Of a stretch of DNA of 8,250 bases, positions 1 through 5,858 are shown in pieces; within the stretch, counting starts at the first letter, position 1; each line of letters begins with the position of its first letter. The notes beneath the pieces were generated by a model, which did not search any database, was not told the DNA's origin, and worked only from the letters and a program-made list of their open reading frames with translations. The stretch covers positions 1 to 8,250 of the forward strand of contig QNXT01000129.1 in assembly GCA_003973505.1 (NCBI GenBank). Reading direction: 5' to 3'. The DNA is from Bacteroidota bacterium. GTDB lineage: Bacteria > Bacteroidota > Bacteroidia > Bacteroidales > UBA1556. The translations under genes and the position numbers were made by a program.

Positions 1-275
1 ACAAGGGCAATAAGTACAGCACGATAAAGAATTCGTGTAATTTCTTTATGGTCATTGGCTCCTTTTGCCTGGGCTGTAAAACCTACCGTACCCATTCGTA
101 AGAAACCCAGTCCCCAATAGATAAAGTTGAAAACCATAGTCCCTAAAGCAATGGCTCCCACATACACCAAACTATCCAAATGTCCCATCAAGGCCGTATC
201 AACCATTCCTAAAAGCGGAATACTGATATTGCTGATAATATTGGGAATAGCCAGTTTAAGTATGCGTTTATTCAT
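1..275 (-). CDS. MATE-family (DinF-type) efflux transporter, N-terminal part
   Basis: This is the beginning of a multidrug and toxic compound extrusion (MATE) inner-membrane transporter. Such proteins export drugs or metabolites by antiport with Na+ or H+. Ninety-one codons are visible and the gene runs off the left edge. The protein opens MNKRILKLAIPNIISNIS and continues with PLLGMVDTALMGHL, the typical first helix and loop of the DinF branch of MATE proteins, which carries the conserved VDTAxxGHL. A second hydrophobic helix (about residues 37-60) is followed by the MGTVGFTAQAKGAND segment, where the family has a conserved G-A-Q (T-A-Q) turn. The ATG at 275 is chosen because it starts the family's usual N-terminus directly and the upstream codons show no similarity. 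Membership of the family is clear; the substrate cannot be told. No good promoter box is visible upstream. Confidence 0.88.
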   Translation of the reverse strand, partial: MNKRILKLAIPNIISNISIPLLGMVDTALMGHLDSLVYVGAIALGTMVFNFIYWGLGFLRMGTVGFTAQAKGANDHKEITRILYRAVLIAL

Positions 276-451
276 GGCTGCGAAGATAGATATATTATGT
301 TTTAATTGCTTTGGATTTGTCTTGCTGACTTCTTCTTTTTATGGGAAAAATTTGATAAAAAAATCAGTTAAAACCTGTTTGCCGACTAGGCAAGATCAGT
401 GAAAATCAGAGTCAAATAATAATACCATTCTGCATCAGAATCTGCTAGCAA

Positions 452-500
452 GCACGTCATTCCATCGCTCTCTCGTTCCATCATTCCATCGTTATATCGT
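452..500. repeat. Short degenerate CATTCCATC repeats in intergenic gap
   Basis: The gap between the MATE gene and the HD-domain gene (276-550) holds no credible gene. Inside it, variants of the unit ATTCCATC/GTTCCATC recur about three times in 50 bases, interspersed with CGCTCTCTCG and TTATATCG. It looks like a small degenerate simple repeat. No function can be assigned. Confidence 0.35.
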
Positions 501-517
501 GCAATCAATCTAAAACA

Positions 518-546
518 ACAAAAATAATATTTCCAGAATGTTGGAA
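518..546 (-). terminator. Possible weak terminator of the HD-domain gene
   Basis: Read on the minus strand, a TTCCA/TGGAA stem of 5 bp with a 6-base loop (531-546) starts five bases after the stop codon of the HD-domain gene. It is followed by an AT-rich, T-heavy tract (about 518-530). The stem is short, so this is a weak candidate. Confidence 0.28.
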
Positions 547-550
547 GAAA

Positions 551-1774
551 TTACTTAGGACGACAAAGAAAATACTTTGTAATAACATTCGAAATACCAC
601 TCACACCCATATTGTCCGATGCTTCGGAAACATCTTTAATCGTTCCATCTTTAAAGCGAATATTGATATTATTCTCATTGACCTTATAGGCTGAGTTTGA
701 GGTTTTTTCGTGGATGATAAAATAAGCTGCTTCTTCAAAATCGATTTCATATTCCTTTGCAATTTGTTTTTGAGCTTCTTCGATAAACTTTTTATCAAAG
801 GTTTTTTCAGAAAACTCCACTTTAAACAATCGTCTGTTTATCAAATTAGTAGAAAGTCGAGATAAAACGATATCATCATGATTCATCCATACTTTGATGG
901 CTGTTAAAATATCATTATCATCCAAATTTGCAAAATAATCCAATGCATTACCATTGATGCTAAAATCTTGTTTCTCAGTGGGTGTTTCCAAAAAATAACC
1001 AAGGGCAGGAGAGGTGAATAGTTTTACGCCCTTGCCACTTAATTCTTTGGCTCTTTTCAAAATATTCATCATTAAATACTCTGCCGAAAGCACTGTTTTA
1101 TGTAGGTAAACCTGCCAATACATAATTCGACGTGAGTTTAAGAAATTCTCTATAGAATACACGCCTTTAGCTTCTACAACCAATTGATCATTATCCACAT
1201 CCAGCATTTTGATAATACGTTGTGTGCCGATAACTCCTTCGGAAACGCCCGTAAAAAAACTATCGCGCCGGAGATAATCCAAACGGTCCACATCCAATTG
1301 TCCGCTAACCAACTGATGTAAAAAATGCTTTGGATATTCATTTTTGAAAATCGAAATGGCCAAACTTAATTTCCCATCAAATTCTTTATTGAGCCTTTCC
1401 ATAAATAGTATGGACAACTCTTCGTGTGAATACTTATCAACAATGGAATGTTCCAGAGCATGGGAGAAAGGTCCATGTCCAATATCGTGCAATAAAATGG
1501 CAATAAGTGCAGCTTCTTTCTCCTCATCACTGATTATACTTCCTTTTTGTTTTAAGGTTTGCAATGCTTCATTCATCAGAAACATGGCACCCAGCACATG
1601 ACTAAAGCGAGAATGAATGGCACTAGGGTAAACCAAATGCGACAAGCCCAATTGAGTAATTCTTCTTAAACGTTGAAAATAGGGGTGTTCTATTAGGTCG
1701 AAAATAAGTCCACCAGGAATATTAATAAAACCATATACAGGGTCGTTGAATATCTTTTTCTTGTTTTGAGCCAT
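551..1774 (-). CDS. HD-domain phosphohydrolase (dGTPase/SAMHD1-like family)
   Basis: This 407-residue soluble protein belongs to the HD-domain superfamily group related to dNTP triphosphohydrolases and SAMHD1 (COG1078 type). The metal-binding set is complete: H59 in RFSH, the H96-D97 doublet in HDIGHGPFSH, and D163 in LDVDRLDYLRRD. The last segment matches the DVDKWDY region of human SAMHD1, including the basic and tyrosine positions that contact nucleotide phosphates. The N-terminal DPVYGFINIP and RLRRITQLGLSHLVYPSAIHSRFSH segments are also family hallmarks. The C-terminal third (about 300-407) is the less conserved domain of the family. The start at 1774 gives the typical N-terminus. Hydrolysis of dNTPs or another nucleotide is inferred from the family; the actual substrate is unknown. 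The gene is transcribed divergently from porX across 252 bases that also contain the first copy of the long repeat. No frameshift or missing key residue is seen. Confidence 0.9.
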   Translation of the reverse strand: MAQNKKKIFNDPVYGFINIPGGLIFDLIEHPYFQRLRRITQLGLSHLVYPSAIHSRFSHVLGAMFLMNEALQTLKQKGSIISDEEKEAALIAILLHDIGHGPFSHALEHSIVDKYSHEELSILFMERLNKEFDGKLSLAISIFKNEYPKHFLHQLVSGQLDVDRLDYLRRDSFFTGVSEGVIGTQRIIKMLDVDNDQLVVEAKGVYSIENFLNSRRIMYWQVYLHKTVLSAEYLMMNILKRAKELSGKGVKLFTSPALGYFLETPTEKQDFSINGNALDYFANLDDNDILTAIKVWMNHDDIVLSRLSTNLINRRLFKVEFSEKTFDKKFIEEAQKQIAKEYEIDFEEAAYFIIHEKTSNSAYKVNENNINIRFKDGTIKDVSEASDNMGVSGISNVITKYFLCRPK

Positions 1775-1860
1775 TCAAAAATGATTTAACGTTTATTATA
1801 TTTTGTTCGTTTTGTGAATTGTAAATTTACACTTATTTTTACAAACTGAATAAATTAGAA

Positions 1861-2002
1861 TGATTCGAGTCTAAAAGGTAGGTTTTTGTTAAAATCAAGG
1901 CGGAGAGATTTTTTCAACCGCAGTTAACTAATTGTTATTGAGGATTGAAAAAATCTTGACAACGCAGAGTTTGGCAATAAAGAACCTTTTAGACCTGAGT
2001 CA
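1861..2002 (+). repeat. Long intergenic inverted-repeat element, copy 1 (upstream of porX)
   Basis: This is a 142-base element bounded by imperfect inverted repeats at 1861-1879 and 1984-2002. Sixteen of 19 positions pair, with an unbroken core TCTAAAAGGT / ACCTTTTAGA. Internally, GATTTTTTCAA (1907-1917) is complementary to TTGAAAAAATC (1945-1955), and TTGTTAA (1886-1892) pairs with TTGACAA (1956-1962) with one wobble. A short TAAC/GTTA hairpin could close the apex. The whole element could therefore fold as one long interrupted hairpin. It is about 88% identical to the second copy at 3622-3765. It encodes no protein and no clear target-site duplication flanks it. It ends 24 bases before the porX start codon. 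It may be a MITE/REP-like mobile repeat or a structured leader. Existence of the repeat is certain; its nature is inference. Confidence 0.93.
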
Positions 2003-2026
2003 TAAATATCAAAAAACAATATATAT

Positions 2027-3580
2027 ATGAGTTTAGCGAAATTACTTTGGGTAGATGATGAGATAGATATGCTGCGTCCCCATATTATGTTCTTGGAAGC
2101 AAAAGGATATGAAGTAGATACAGTGAATAATGGGGCTGATGCCTTGGATATGGTTCGAGCTAAGAACTACGACTTAGTTTTTTTAGATGAAAATATGCCA
2201 GGATTGACAGGTCTTGAAGTATTGGAAGAACTCAAGAAAATCAGTTCGGTACTGCCGGTGATTATGATTACCAAGAGTGAGGAAGAGCATATAATGGAAG
2301 AAGCTATTGGTTCAAATATTGCTGATTACCTTATAAAACCCGTCAATCCCAACCAGATTCTTTTGGCAATTAAAAAGAATATTGATGGCAAAAAAATCAT
2401 TAGCGAGAAAAATGCTCATGGTTACCAAATGGAGTTTCGAAATATTGGTATGGAGATATCTAATCGTTTAGATTTTGAAGAATGGGCAGATATTTATAAG
2501 CGATTAGTGGAGTGGGAGTTGAAGTTGGAAAATTCAGATGACCAAGGAATTCTTGAAATATTTCAAATGCAAAAGGATGAAGCCAATTCGGTATTTGCAT
2601 CATTTATAGAGCGAAATTATGTGGACTGGGTTAATGGGGTAGAAGAAGCTCCTGTACAGTCACAAACATTATTGCGTAATAAGGTTTTCCCAAAATTGGT
2701 TAAGGGCACACCGACTTTTCTTTTCGTGATTGACAATTTACGTTACGACCAATGGCGTTCAATCTATCCACTAATTAGTGATTATTTTCATCTCGATTCG
2801 GATGAAATCTATTATGCCATTTTGCCTACCACAACTCAATATGCACGAAATGCATTGTTTGCAGGTCTGATGCCATCGGAAATTGCGAAGAAATATCCAA
2901 AATATTGGATTGATGAGCATGAGGAAGGTACCAAAAATCAGTTTGAAGCAGAGTTGCTCGAAACACAATTAAAGCGCTTAGGGAAAGATTATAAAACTTC
3001 CTATAATAAAATTTTAACCTTAGCTAAAGGTAAGAAATTGGCTGAGAATATGCATCAGTTAATGAACAACGATTTAAATGTCATTGTTTATAATTTTGTG
3101 GATATGCTTTCGCACGCACGAACAGAGATGGAAGTAATTCGTGAATTGGCAAGTGATGAAAAAGCTTATCGTTCACTAACCAATTCGTGGTTGAAAAACT
3201 CTCCTTTGATGGATATGTTCCGATTTATTGCTGAAAAGGGAGCAAATATGATAATTACTACCGACCATGGCTCGGTACGTGTTCGCAAACCTGTGAAGAT
3301 TCTTGGCGATCGAAATACCAATACAAATCTTCGTTATAAGTTTGGTAAAAACTTGGATTATAAGAAGAAAGAAGTTTTTGAGGTGCGTAATCCTGATGAT
3401 GTTTTCTTGCCAAAAATCAATGTGAGTACTTCCTATGTATTTTGTAAAGAGTCTGATTTCTTTGCGTACCCCAACAATTATAATTATTACGCAAATTATT
3501 ATCGCGATACATTCCAGCATGGAGGAATTTCAATGGAAGAAATGTTGGTTCCTATTGTATCTTTGTCGGCAAAGAAATAA
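2027..3580 (+). CDS. porX: PorX: response regulator fused to PglZ-domain phosphodiesterase
   Basis: This 517-residue cytoplasmic protein is the regulator known as PorX in Porphyromonas and Flavobacterium, where it acts with the histidine kinase PorY and the ECF sigma factor SigP to control type IX secretion. Residues 1-120 form a receiver domain with the acidic pair D10/D11, the phosphoacceptor D54 (VFLDENMPG), T82 and K104 in YLIKP. A helical linker (about 125-225) leads to a PglZ domain of the alkaline phosphatase superfamily. Likely zinc ligands are D236 in VIDNLRYDQW, the threonines of LPTTTQYARN (268-270, the expected nucleophile region), D359 and H363 in NFVDMLSHAR, D413-H414 in TTDHGS, and H498 in FQHGG. 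All are present, so the enzyme should be active. It has no DNA-binding domain. PglZ phosphodiesterase activity on oligonucleotides is known for the family. The gene is bracketed by two copies of a long repeat, the first ending 24 bases before its ATG. Confidence 0.96.
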   Translation: MSLAKLLWVDDEIDMLRPHIMFLEAKGYEVDTVNNGADALDMVRAKNYDLVFLDENMPGLTGLEVLEELKKISSVLPVIMITKSEEEHIMEEAIGSNIADYLIKPVNPNQILLAIKKNIDGKKIISEKNAHGYQMEFRNIGMEISNRLDFEEWADIYKRLVEWELKLENSDDQGILEIFQMQKDEANSVFASFIERNYVDWVNGVEEAPVQSQTLLRNKVFPKLVKGTPTFLFVIDNLRYDQWRSIYPLISDYFHLDSDEIYYAILPTTTQYARNALFAGLMPSEIAKKYPKYWIDEHEEGTKNQFEAELLETQLKRLGKDYKTSYNKILTLAKGKKLAENMHQLMNNDLNVIVYNFVDMLSHARTEMEVIRELASDEKAYRSLTNSWLKNSPLMDMFRFIAEKGANMIITTDHGSVRVRKPVKILGDRNTNTNLRYKFGKNLDYKKKEVFEVRNPDDVFLPKINVSTSYVFCKESDFFAYPNNYNYYANYYRDTFQHGGISMEEMLVPIVSLSAKK

Positions 3581-3621
3581 TTGAAAATTGATATTAAATT
3601 GCAGCGATAATTTATGAATTT

Positions 3622-3765
3622 TGAGTCAAATCTAAAAAGGTAGATTTTTGTCAAAATCGAGGCGAAGAGATTTTTTTAACCGCAGTTAACCAAGTGTTAG
3701 TGAGGATTGAAAAAATATTGACAACGCAGAGTTTGGCAATAAAGAACCTTTTTAGATCAGGCTCA
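3622..3765 (+). repeat. Long intergenic inverted-repeat element, copy 2 (upstream of tsaE)
   Basis: This is the 144-base second copy of the element at 1861-2002, in the same orientation. It differs by about 16 substitutions and two one-base insertions. Its terminal arms (3622-3641 and 3746-3765) pair at 17 of 20 positions around the core TCTAAAAAGGT / ACCTTTTTAGA. Both extra bases lie in this core, one in each arm, so pairing is kept. TTGTCAA (3648-3654) is perfectly complementary to TTGACAA (3718-3724), and ATTTTTTTAA (3670-3679) pairs with TTGAAAAAAT (3707-3716) with one wobble. TAAC (3687-3690) and GTTA (3696-3699) could close the tip. The copy starts 41 bases after the porX stop and ends 25 bases before the most likely tsaE ATG. 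Confidence 0.93.
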
Positions 3766-3790
3766 ACTATCGTTGCATGTTTTTTATATT

Positions 3791-4204
3791 ATGATAGTAA
3801 AGAAAGATAGTATAGCCACAGCGGTTCGTCAGATATTGGAGCAATATCCAGAACATCGGGTATTTGTATTGGATGGAGAAATGGGAGCAGGTAAGACGAC
3901 ACTTACGACGGAGTTTGCCAAAGCATTAGGCTCAATGGATCATCCGAGTAGTCCTACATTTTCCATTGTAAACGTCTATCTTCGAGATAATGGCGAGGAG
4001 ATATATCACTTTGATTTTTATCGATTGGAACATATTGAAGAAGCTCTTGATATTGGTGTAGAAGAGTATTTTGAAAGTGGAAATTACTGTTTTATCGAAT
4101 GGCCCGATATTATAGAGCGATTATTACCTGACTCATATATTCGAGTGAGAATTTATCACTCTGAAAATGAGGATGAGCGACAACTTGAAATCGAGGAGTA
4201 TTAA
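3791..4204 (+). CDS. tsaE: TsaE, ATPase subunit of tRNA t6A37 synthesis
   Basis: TsaE is the small P-loop ATPase that works with TsaB and TsaD to transfer threonylcarbamoyl to A37 of ANN-decoding tRNAs in the cytoplasm. The Walker A loop is GEMGAGKTT (residues 29-37). It is followed by the family motif SPTFSIVNVY (54-63), HFDFYRLE (73-80) and the Walker B-like FIEWPD (101-106). Length is 137 residues, typical of bacterial TsaE. I chose the ATG at 3791, which gives MIVKKDSIATAV. A longer frame from a TTG at 3773 is possible, but its six extra residues look unlike the family, and the ATG at 3777 is in another frame. The gene follows porX in the same direction with 210 bases between, most of it repeat copy 2. 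A porX-tsaE neighbourhood is, to my recollection, common in Bacteroidota. Confidence 0.94.
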   Translation: MIVKKDSIATAVRQILEQYPEHRVFVLDGEMGAGKTTLTTEFAKALGSMDHPSSPTFSIVNVYLRDNGEEIYHFDFYRLEHIEEALDIGVEEYFESGNYCFIEWPDIIERLLPDSYIRVRIYHSENEDERQLEIEEY

Positions 4205-4251
4205 TTCTTAAATCCATGGGAAGACATGCATTTTTAGATTGAAAAATTGCA

Positions 4252-4259
4252 TAGTTTTG
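4252..4259 (+). promoter_or_regulatory. Bacteroidota -7 box for the MarC-family gene
   Basis: TAGTTTTG matches the Bacteroidota -7 consensus TAnnTTTG exactly and lies 22 bases before the ATG of the MarC-family gene. No clear TTTG element is seen about 20 bases upstream. It suggests that this gene has its own promoter rather than relying on read-through from tsaE. Confidence 0.5.
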
Positions 4260-4281
4260 CAGCAGTATTTAGAAATTAATT

Positions 4282-4929
4282 ATGACCGATTTATTATCAT
4301 TTGGACTCTTTGCTTTTACAAGTTTTTTAGCAATAATAAACCCCATGGGAGTAACGCCGGTATTTCTGGCAATGACCAGTGAATTATCGCCTAAACAACA
4401 GCGAAGAACCGCATTTAAAGCGGTATTGACCGCTTTTGTGGTCTTAACTATTTTTGCCTTTGCGGGGCGTTTATTATTTCAATTTTTTGGAATATCTGTA
4501 AATGGTTTTCGTATTGCAGGAGGTGTTATTTTCTTTATCATGGGATACGATATGCTTAATGCTCGACTTAGTCGTTTGAAGTACGACGACCAAAATGTGG
4601 AAGCTCAAATGGATGATATTGCGATTACACCACTTGGGATTCCTATGATTGCTGGGCCTGGAGCTATTACGAATGCGATTGTACTAATGCAGGATGCTAC
4701 TGATCTTCAACATCAAATCGTTTTGCCCATTGCCATTTTTGTCGTTTTAACCGTTACTTTCTTATCATTAGTTGGCGGTGGCTCTATTATGAAGTTTATG
4801 GGCGAAACCGGAAATAAAATCATGTTGAAATTAATGGGACTAATTATGATGGTGATTGCTGTAGAATTTTTCTTTGCAGGCCTCAAACCCATAATTCAAG
4901 ACATGTTAAATATTGTACCTGCATCATAA
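4282..4929 (+). CDS. MarC family (UPF0056) inner-membrane protein
   Basis: This is a 215-residue integral membrane protein of the MarC/UPF0056 family. Hydrophobic segments lie at about residues 5-30, 45-68, 73-92, 115-140, 147-168 and 180-202, six in all, as expected. The duplicated family motifs are clear: INPMGVTPVFLAMT in the first half (19-32) and ITPLGIPMIAGPGAIT (115-130) in the second. Each pairs with a later Gly-rich helix (FRIAGGVIFFIMGYDML and LMGLIMMVIAVEFFFAGL). The family is widespread, and its transport role is not established; the historical link to multiple antibiotic resistance in E. coli was not upheld. The gene starts 77 bases after tsaE and has its own -7 box. It is intact, and no specific partner is indicated by the neighbours. 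Confidence 0.93.
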   Translation: MTDLLSFGLFAFTSFLAIINPMGVTPVFLAMTSELSPKQQRRTAFKAVLTAFVVLTIFAFAGRLLFQFFGISVNGFRIAGGVIFFIMGYDMLNARLSRLKYDDQNVEAQMDDIAITPLGIPMIAGPGAITNAIVLMQDATDLQHQIVLPIAIFVVLTVTFLSLVGGGSIMKFMGETGNKIMLKLMGLIMMVIAVEFFFAGLKPIIQDMLNIVPAS

Positions 4930-4938
4930 GTTAATTGC

Positions 4939-4954
4939 GTATATTTGCATATAC
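4939..4954. promoter_or_regulatory. -7 box within a perfect 6-bp inverted repeat
   Basis: GTATAT and ATATAC form a perfect inverted repeat around TTGC. It includes TATATTTG (4940-4947), an exact TAnnTTTG -7 box on the plus strand, 32 bases before the start codon of the barrel-protein gene. A TTG at 4913-4915 lies upstream, but its 24-base spacing is longer than usual. The overlap could make the palindrome an operator, or it may be chance in AT-rich DNA. Confidence 0.45.
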
Positions 4955-4979
4955 AGAAACAAATTAAAAGCATTATTTT

Positions 4980-5711
4980 ATGAAAAAAATTACATTACTA
5001 TTCTTAATTAGCATATTGTCAGTTGGTTTTAATACATTAACTGCACAAAGTGATGTCCTTAGTAATTCGCAAGAACCTACGCATACTCAAACTACAAGCC
5101 AGCAACAACAAATGGCACCCAAAAAATCAGCGCCGAGTTTAATTGAAATAACTCCTTTAGTAGGTTATCAATTTGGTGGGAGAGTGCGGTTTTACGAAGG
5201 GGATTTTAAGATGGACGATAATATGAACTTTGGGGTGGATATCAACTTTTTAGTTCGTCAAAACCATCGTATCGAAATTGCTTATTCATTAATGAAAACT
5301 CAAGCACATTTCAGACCCTATACTACTTTTATAGGCGATTATGATTTGTGGGATGGCGATGTGAACATCAATTATATACTTATTGGTAGTCATAGCGAAT
5401 TGCCCGTTAGCGAGAAAGTTACCTTATTTGGAGGTGTAAGCTTGGGAGCAAGTATTTTAACAGTATCTGAACCAGGAATTAGTGATGTGTGGCGATTTGG
5501 AATGGGCGTAACCGGTGGTATGAAAGTCGCTATCAGTGATCGTATTGGTATTCGTTTGCAAGGAAGATTGCTTATGCCCATGTATTTTGCAGGCGTAGGA
5601 TTCTATGCTGGAATTGGTACAGGAGGCGCAAGTTCAGGTCTTAGTATGAATGGCGGTGTCCTTGCTTTTCAAGGGGATTTCCAAGGTGGACTTTATTTTA
5701 TGCTGAAATAG
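4980..5711 (+). CDS. Secreted outer-membrane beta-barrel-like protein
   Basis: This 243-residue protein opens with a classical signal peptide, MKKITLLFLISILSVGFNTLTA, probably cut before Q23. A low-complexity linker rich in Gln, Thr and Ser (about 23-50) is followed by alternating hydrophobic and polar strands with many Gly and aromatic residues: ITPLVGYQFGGRVRFY, NFGVDINFLVRQNHRIEIAYSLM, VTLFGGVSLGASIL, FGMGVTGGMKVAISDRIGIRLQGRLLMP, and a final FQGGLYFMLK. This pattern resembles small OmpA-/OmpW-like eight-stranded barrels common in Bacteroidota. No peptidoglycan-binding domain, lipobox or type IX sorting domain is seen. The true function is unknown. The gene lies 50 bases after the MarC-family gene, has its own promoter-like box, and is closed by a strong terminator, so it is probably transcribed alone. 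Confidence 0.85.
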   Translation: MKKITLLFLISILSVGFNTLTAQSDVLSNSQEPTHTQTTSQQQQMAPKKSAPSLIEITPLVGYQFGGRVRFYEGDFKMDDNMNFGVDINFLVRQNHRIEIAYSLMKTQAHFRPYTTFIGDYDLWDGDVNINYILIGSHSELPVSEKVTLFGGVSLGASILTVSEPGISDVWRFGMGVTGGMKVAISDRIGIRLQGRLLMPMYFAGVGFYAGIGTGGASSGLSMNGGVLAFQGDFQGGLYFMLK

Positions 5712-5742
5712 GATAAAATTCCCATAATCAAAATATTAAAGG

Positions 5743-5775
5743 AAAAGGCTAGCCCATGGGGTTGGCCTTTTTTTT
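5743..5775 (+). terminator. Intrinsic terminator after the barrel-protein gene
   Basis: AAAGGCTAGCCC and GGGTTGGCCTTT flank a three-base loop, forming a 12-bp stem with two G-T wobbles. The stem is followed by an unbroken T tract to 5775. It begins 31 bases after the stop codon and separates this gene from the peptidase gene. Confidence 0.85.
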
Positions 5776-5812
5776 GTATCTTAAAATTCATAATTCACTT
5801 ATGATTTTTCTG

Positions 5813-5820
5813 TAATTTTG
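5813..5820 (+). promoter_or_regulatory. Bacteroidota -7 box for dipeptidyl peptidase IV
   Basis: TAATTTTG is an exact TAnnTTTG match located downstream of the terminator and 38 bases before the peptidase ATG. No TTTG -33 element is evident. It is the only good promoter candidate in this gap. Confidence 0.5.
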
Positions 5821-5858
5821 AGCTTTTATTAAACACTAGAAAAATATAAATTAATCCT

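Noticed and set aside
127..402. 91-residue plus-strand open frame
   Set aside because: It lies largely antisense to the MATE gene start, and its residues show no family features; the minus-strand frame has clear MATE motifs.
1950..1985. TTGACA followed by AT-rich bases as a sigma70-type promoter inside the repeat
   Set aside because: The Bacteroidota primary sigma factor uses TTTG and TAnnTTTG, and the segment is better explained as one arm of an internal helix.
3176..3520. 114-residue minus-strand open frame
   Set aside because: It is fully antisense to the PglZ domain of porX and rich in Ile and Cys, as expected of a shadow frame.
1861..3765. porX as cargo of a composite transposon
   Set aside because: The flanking elements are only about 143 bases, encode no transposase and show no outer target duplication. 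porX is a core gene of the phylum with normal-looking composition.
3773..3790. TTG start extending tsaE by six residues
   Set aside because: The added residues HVFYI do not look like the family N-terminus, and an ATG at 3791 gives a standard-length TsaE.
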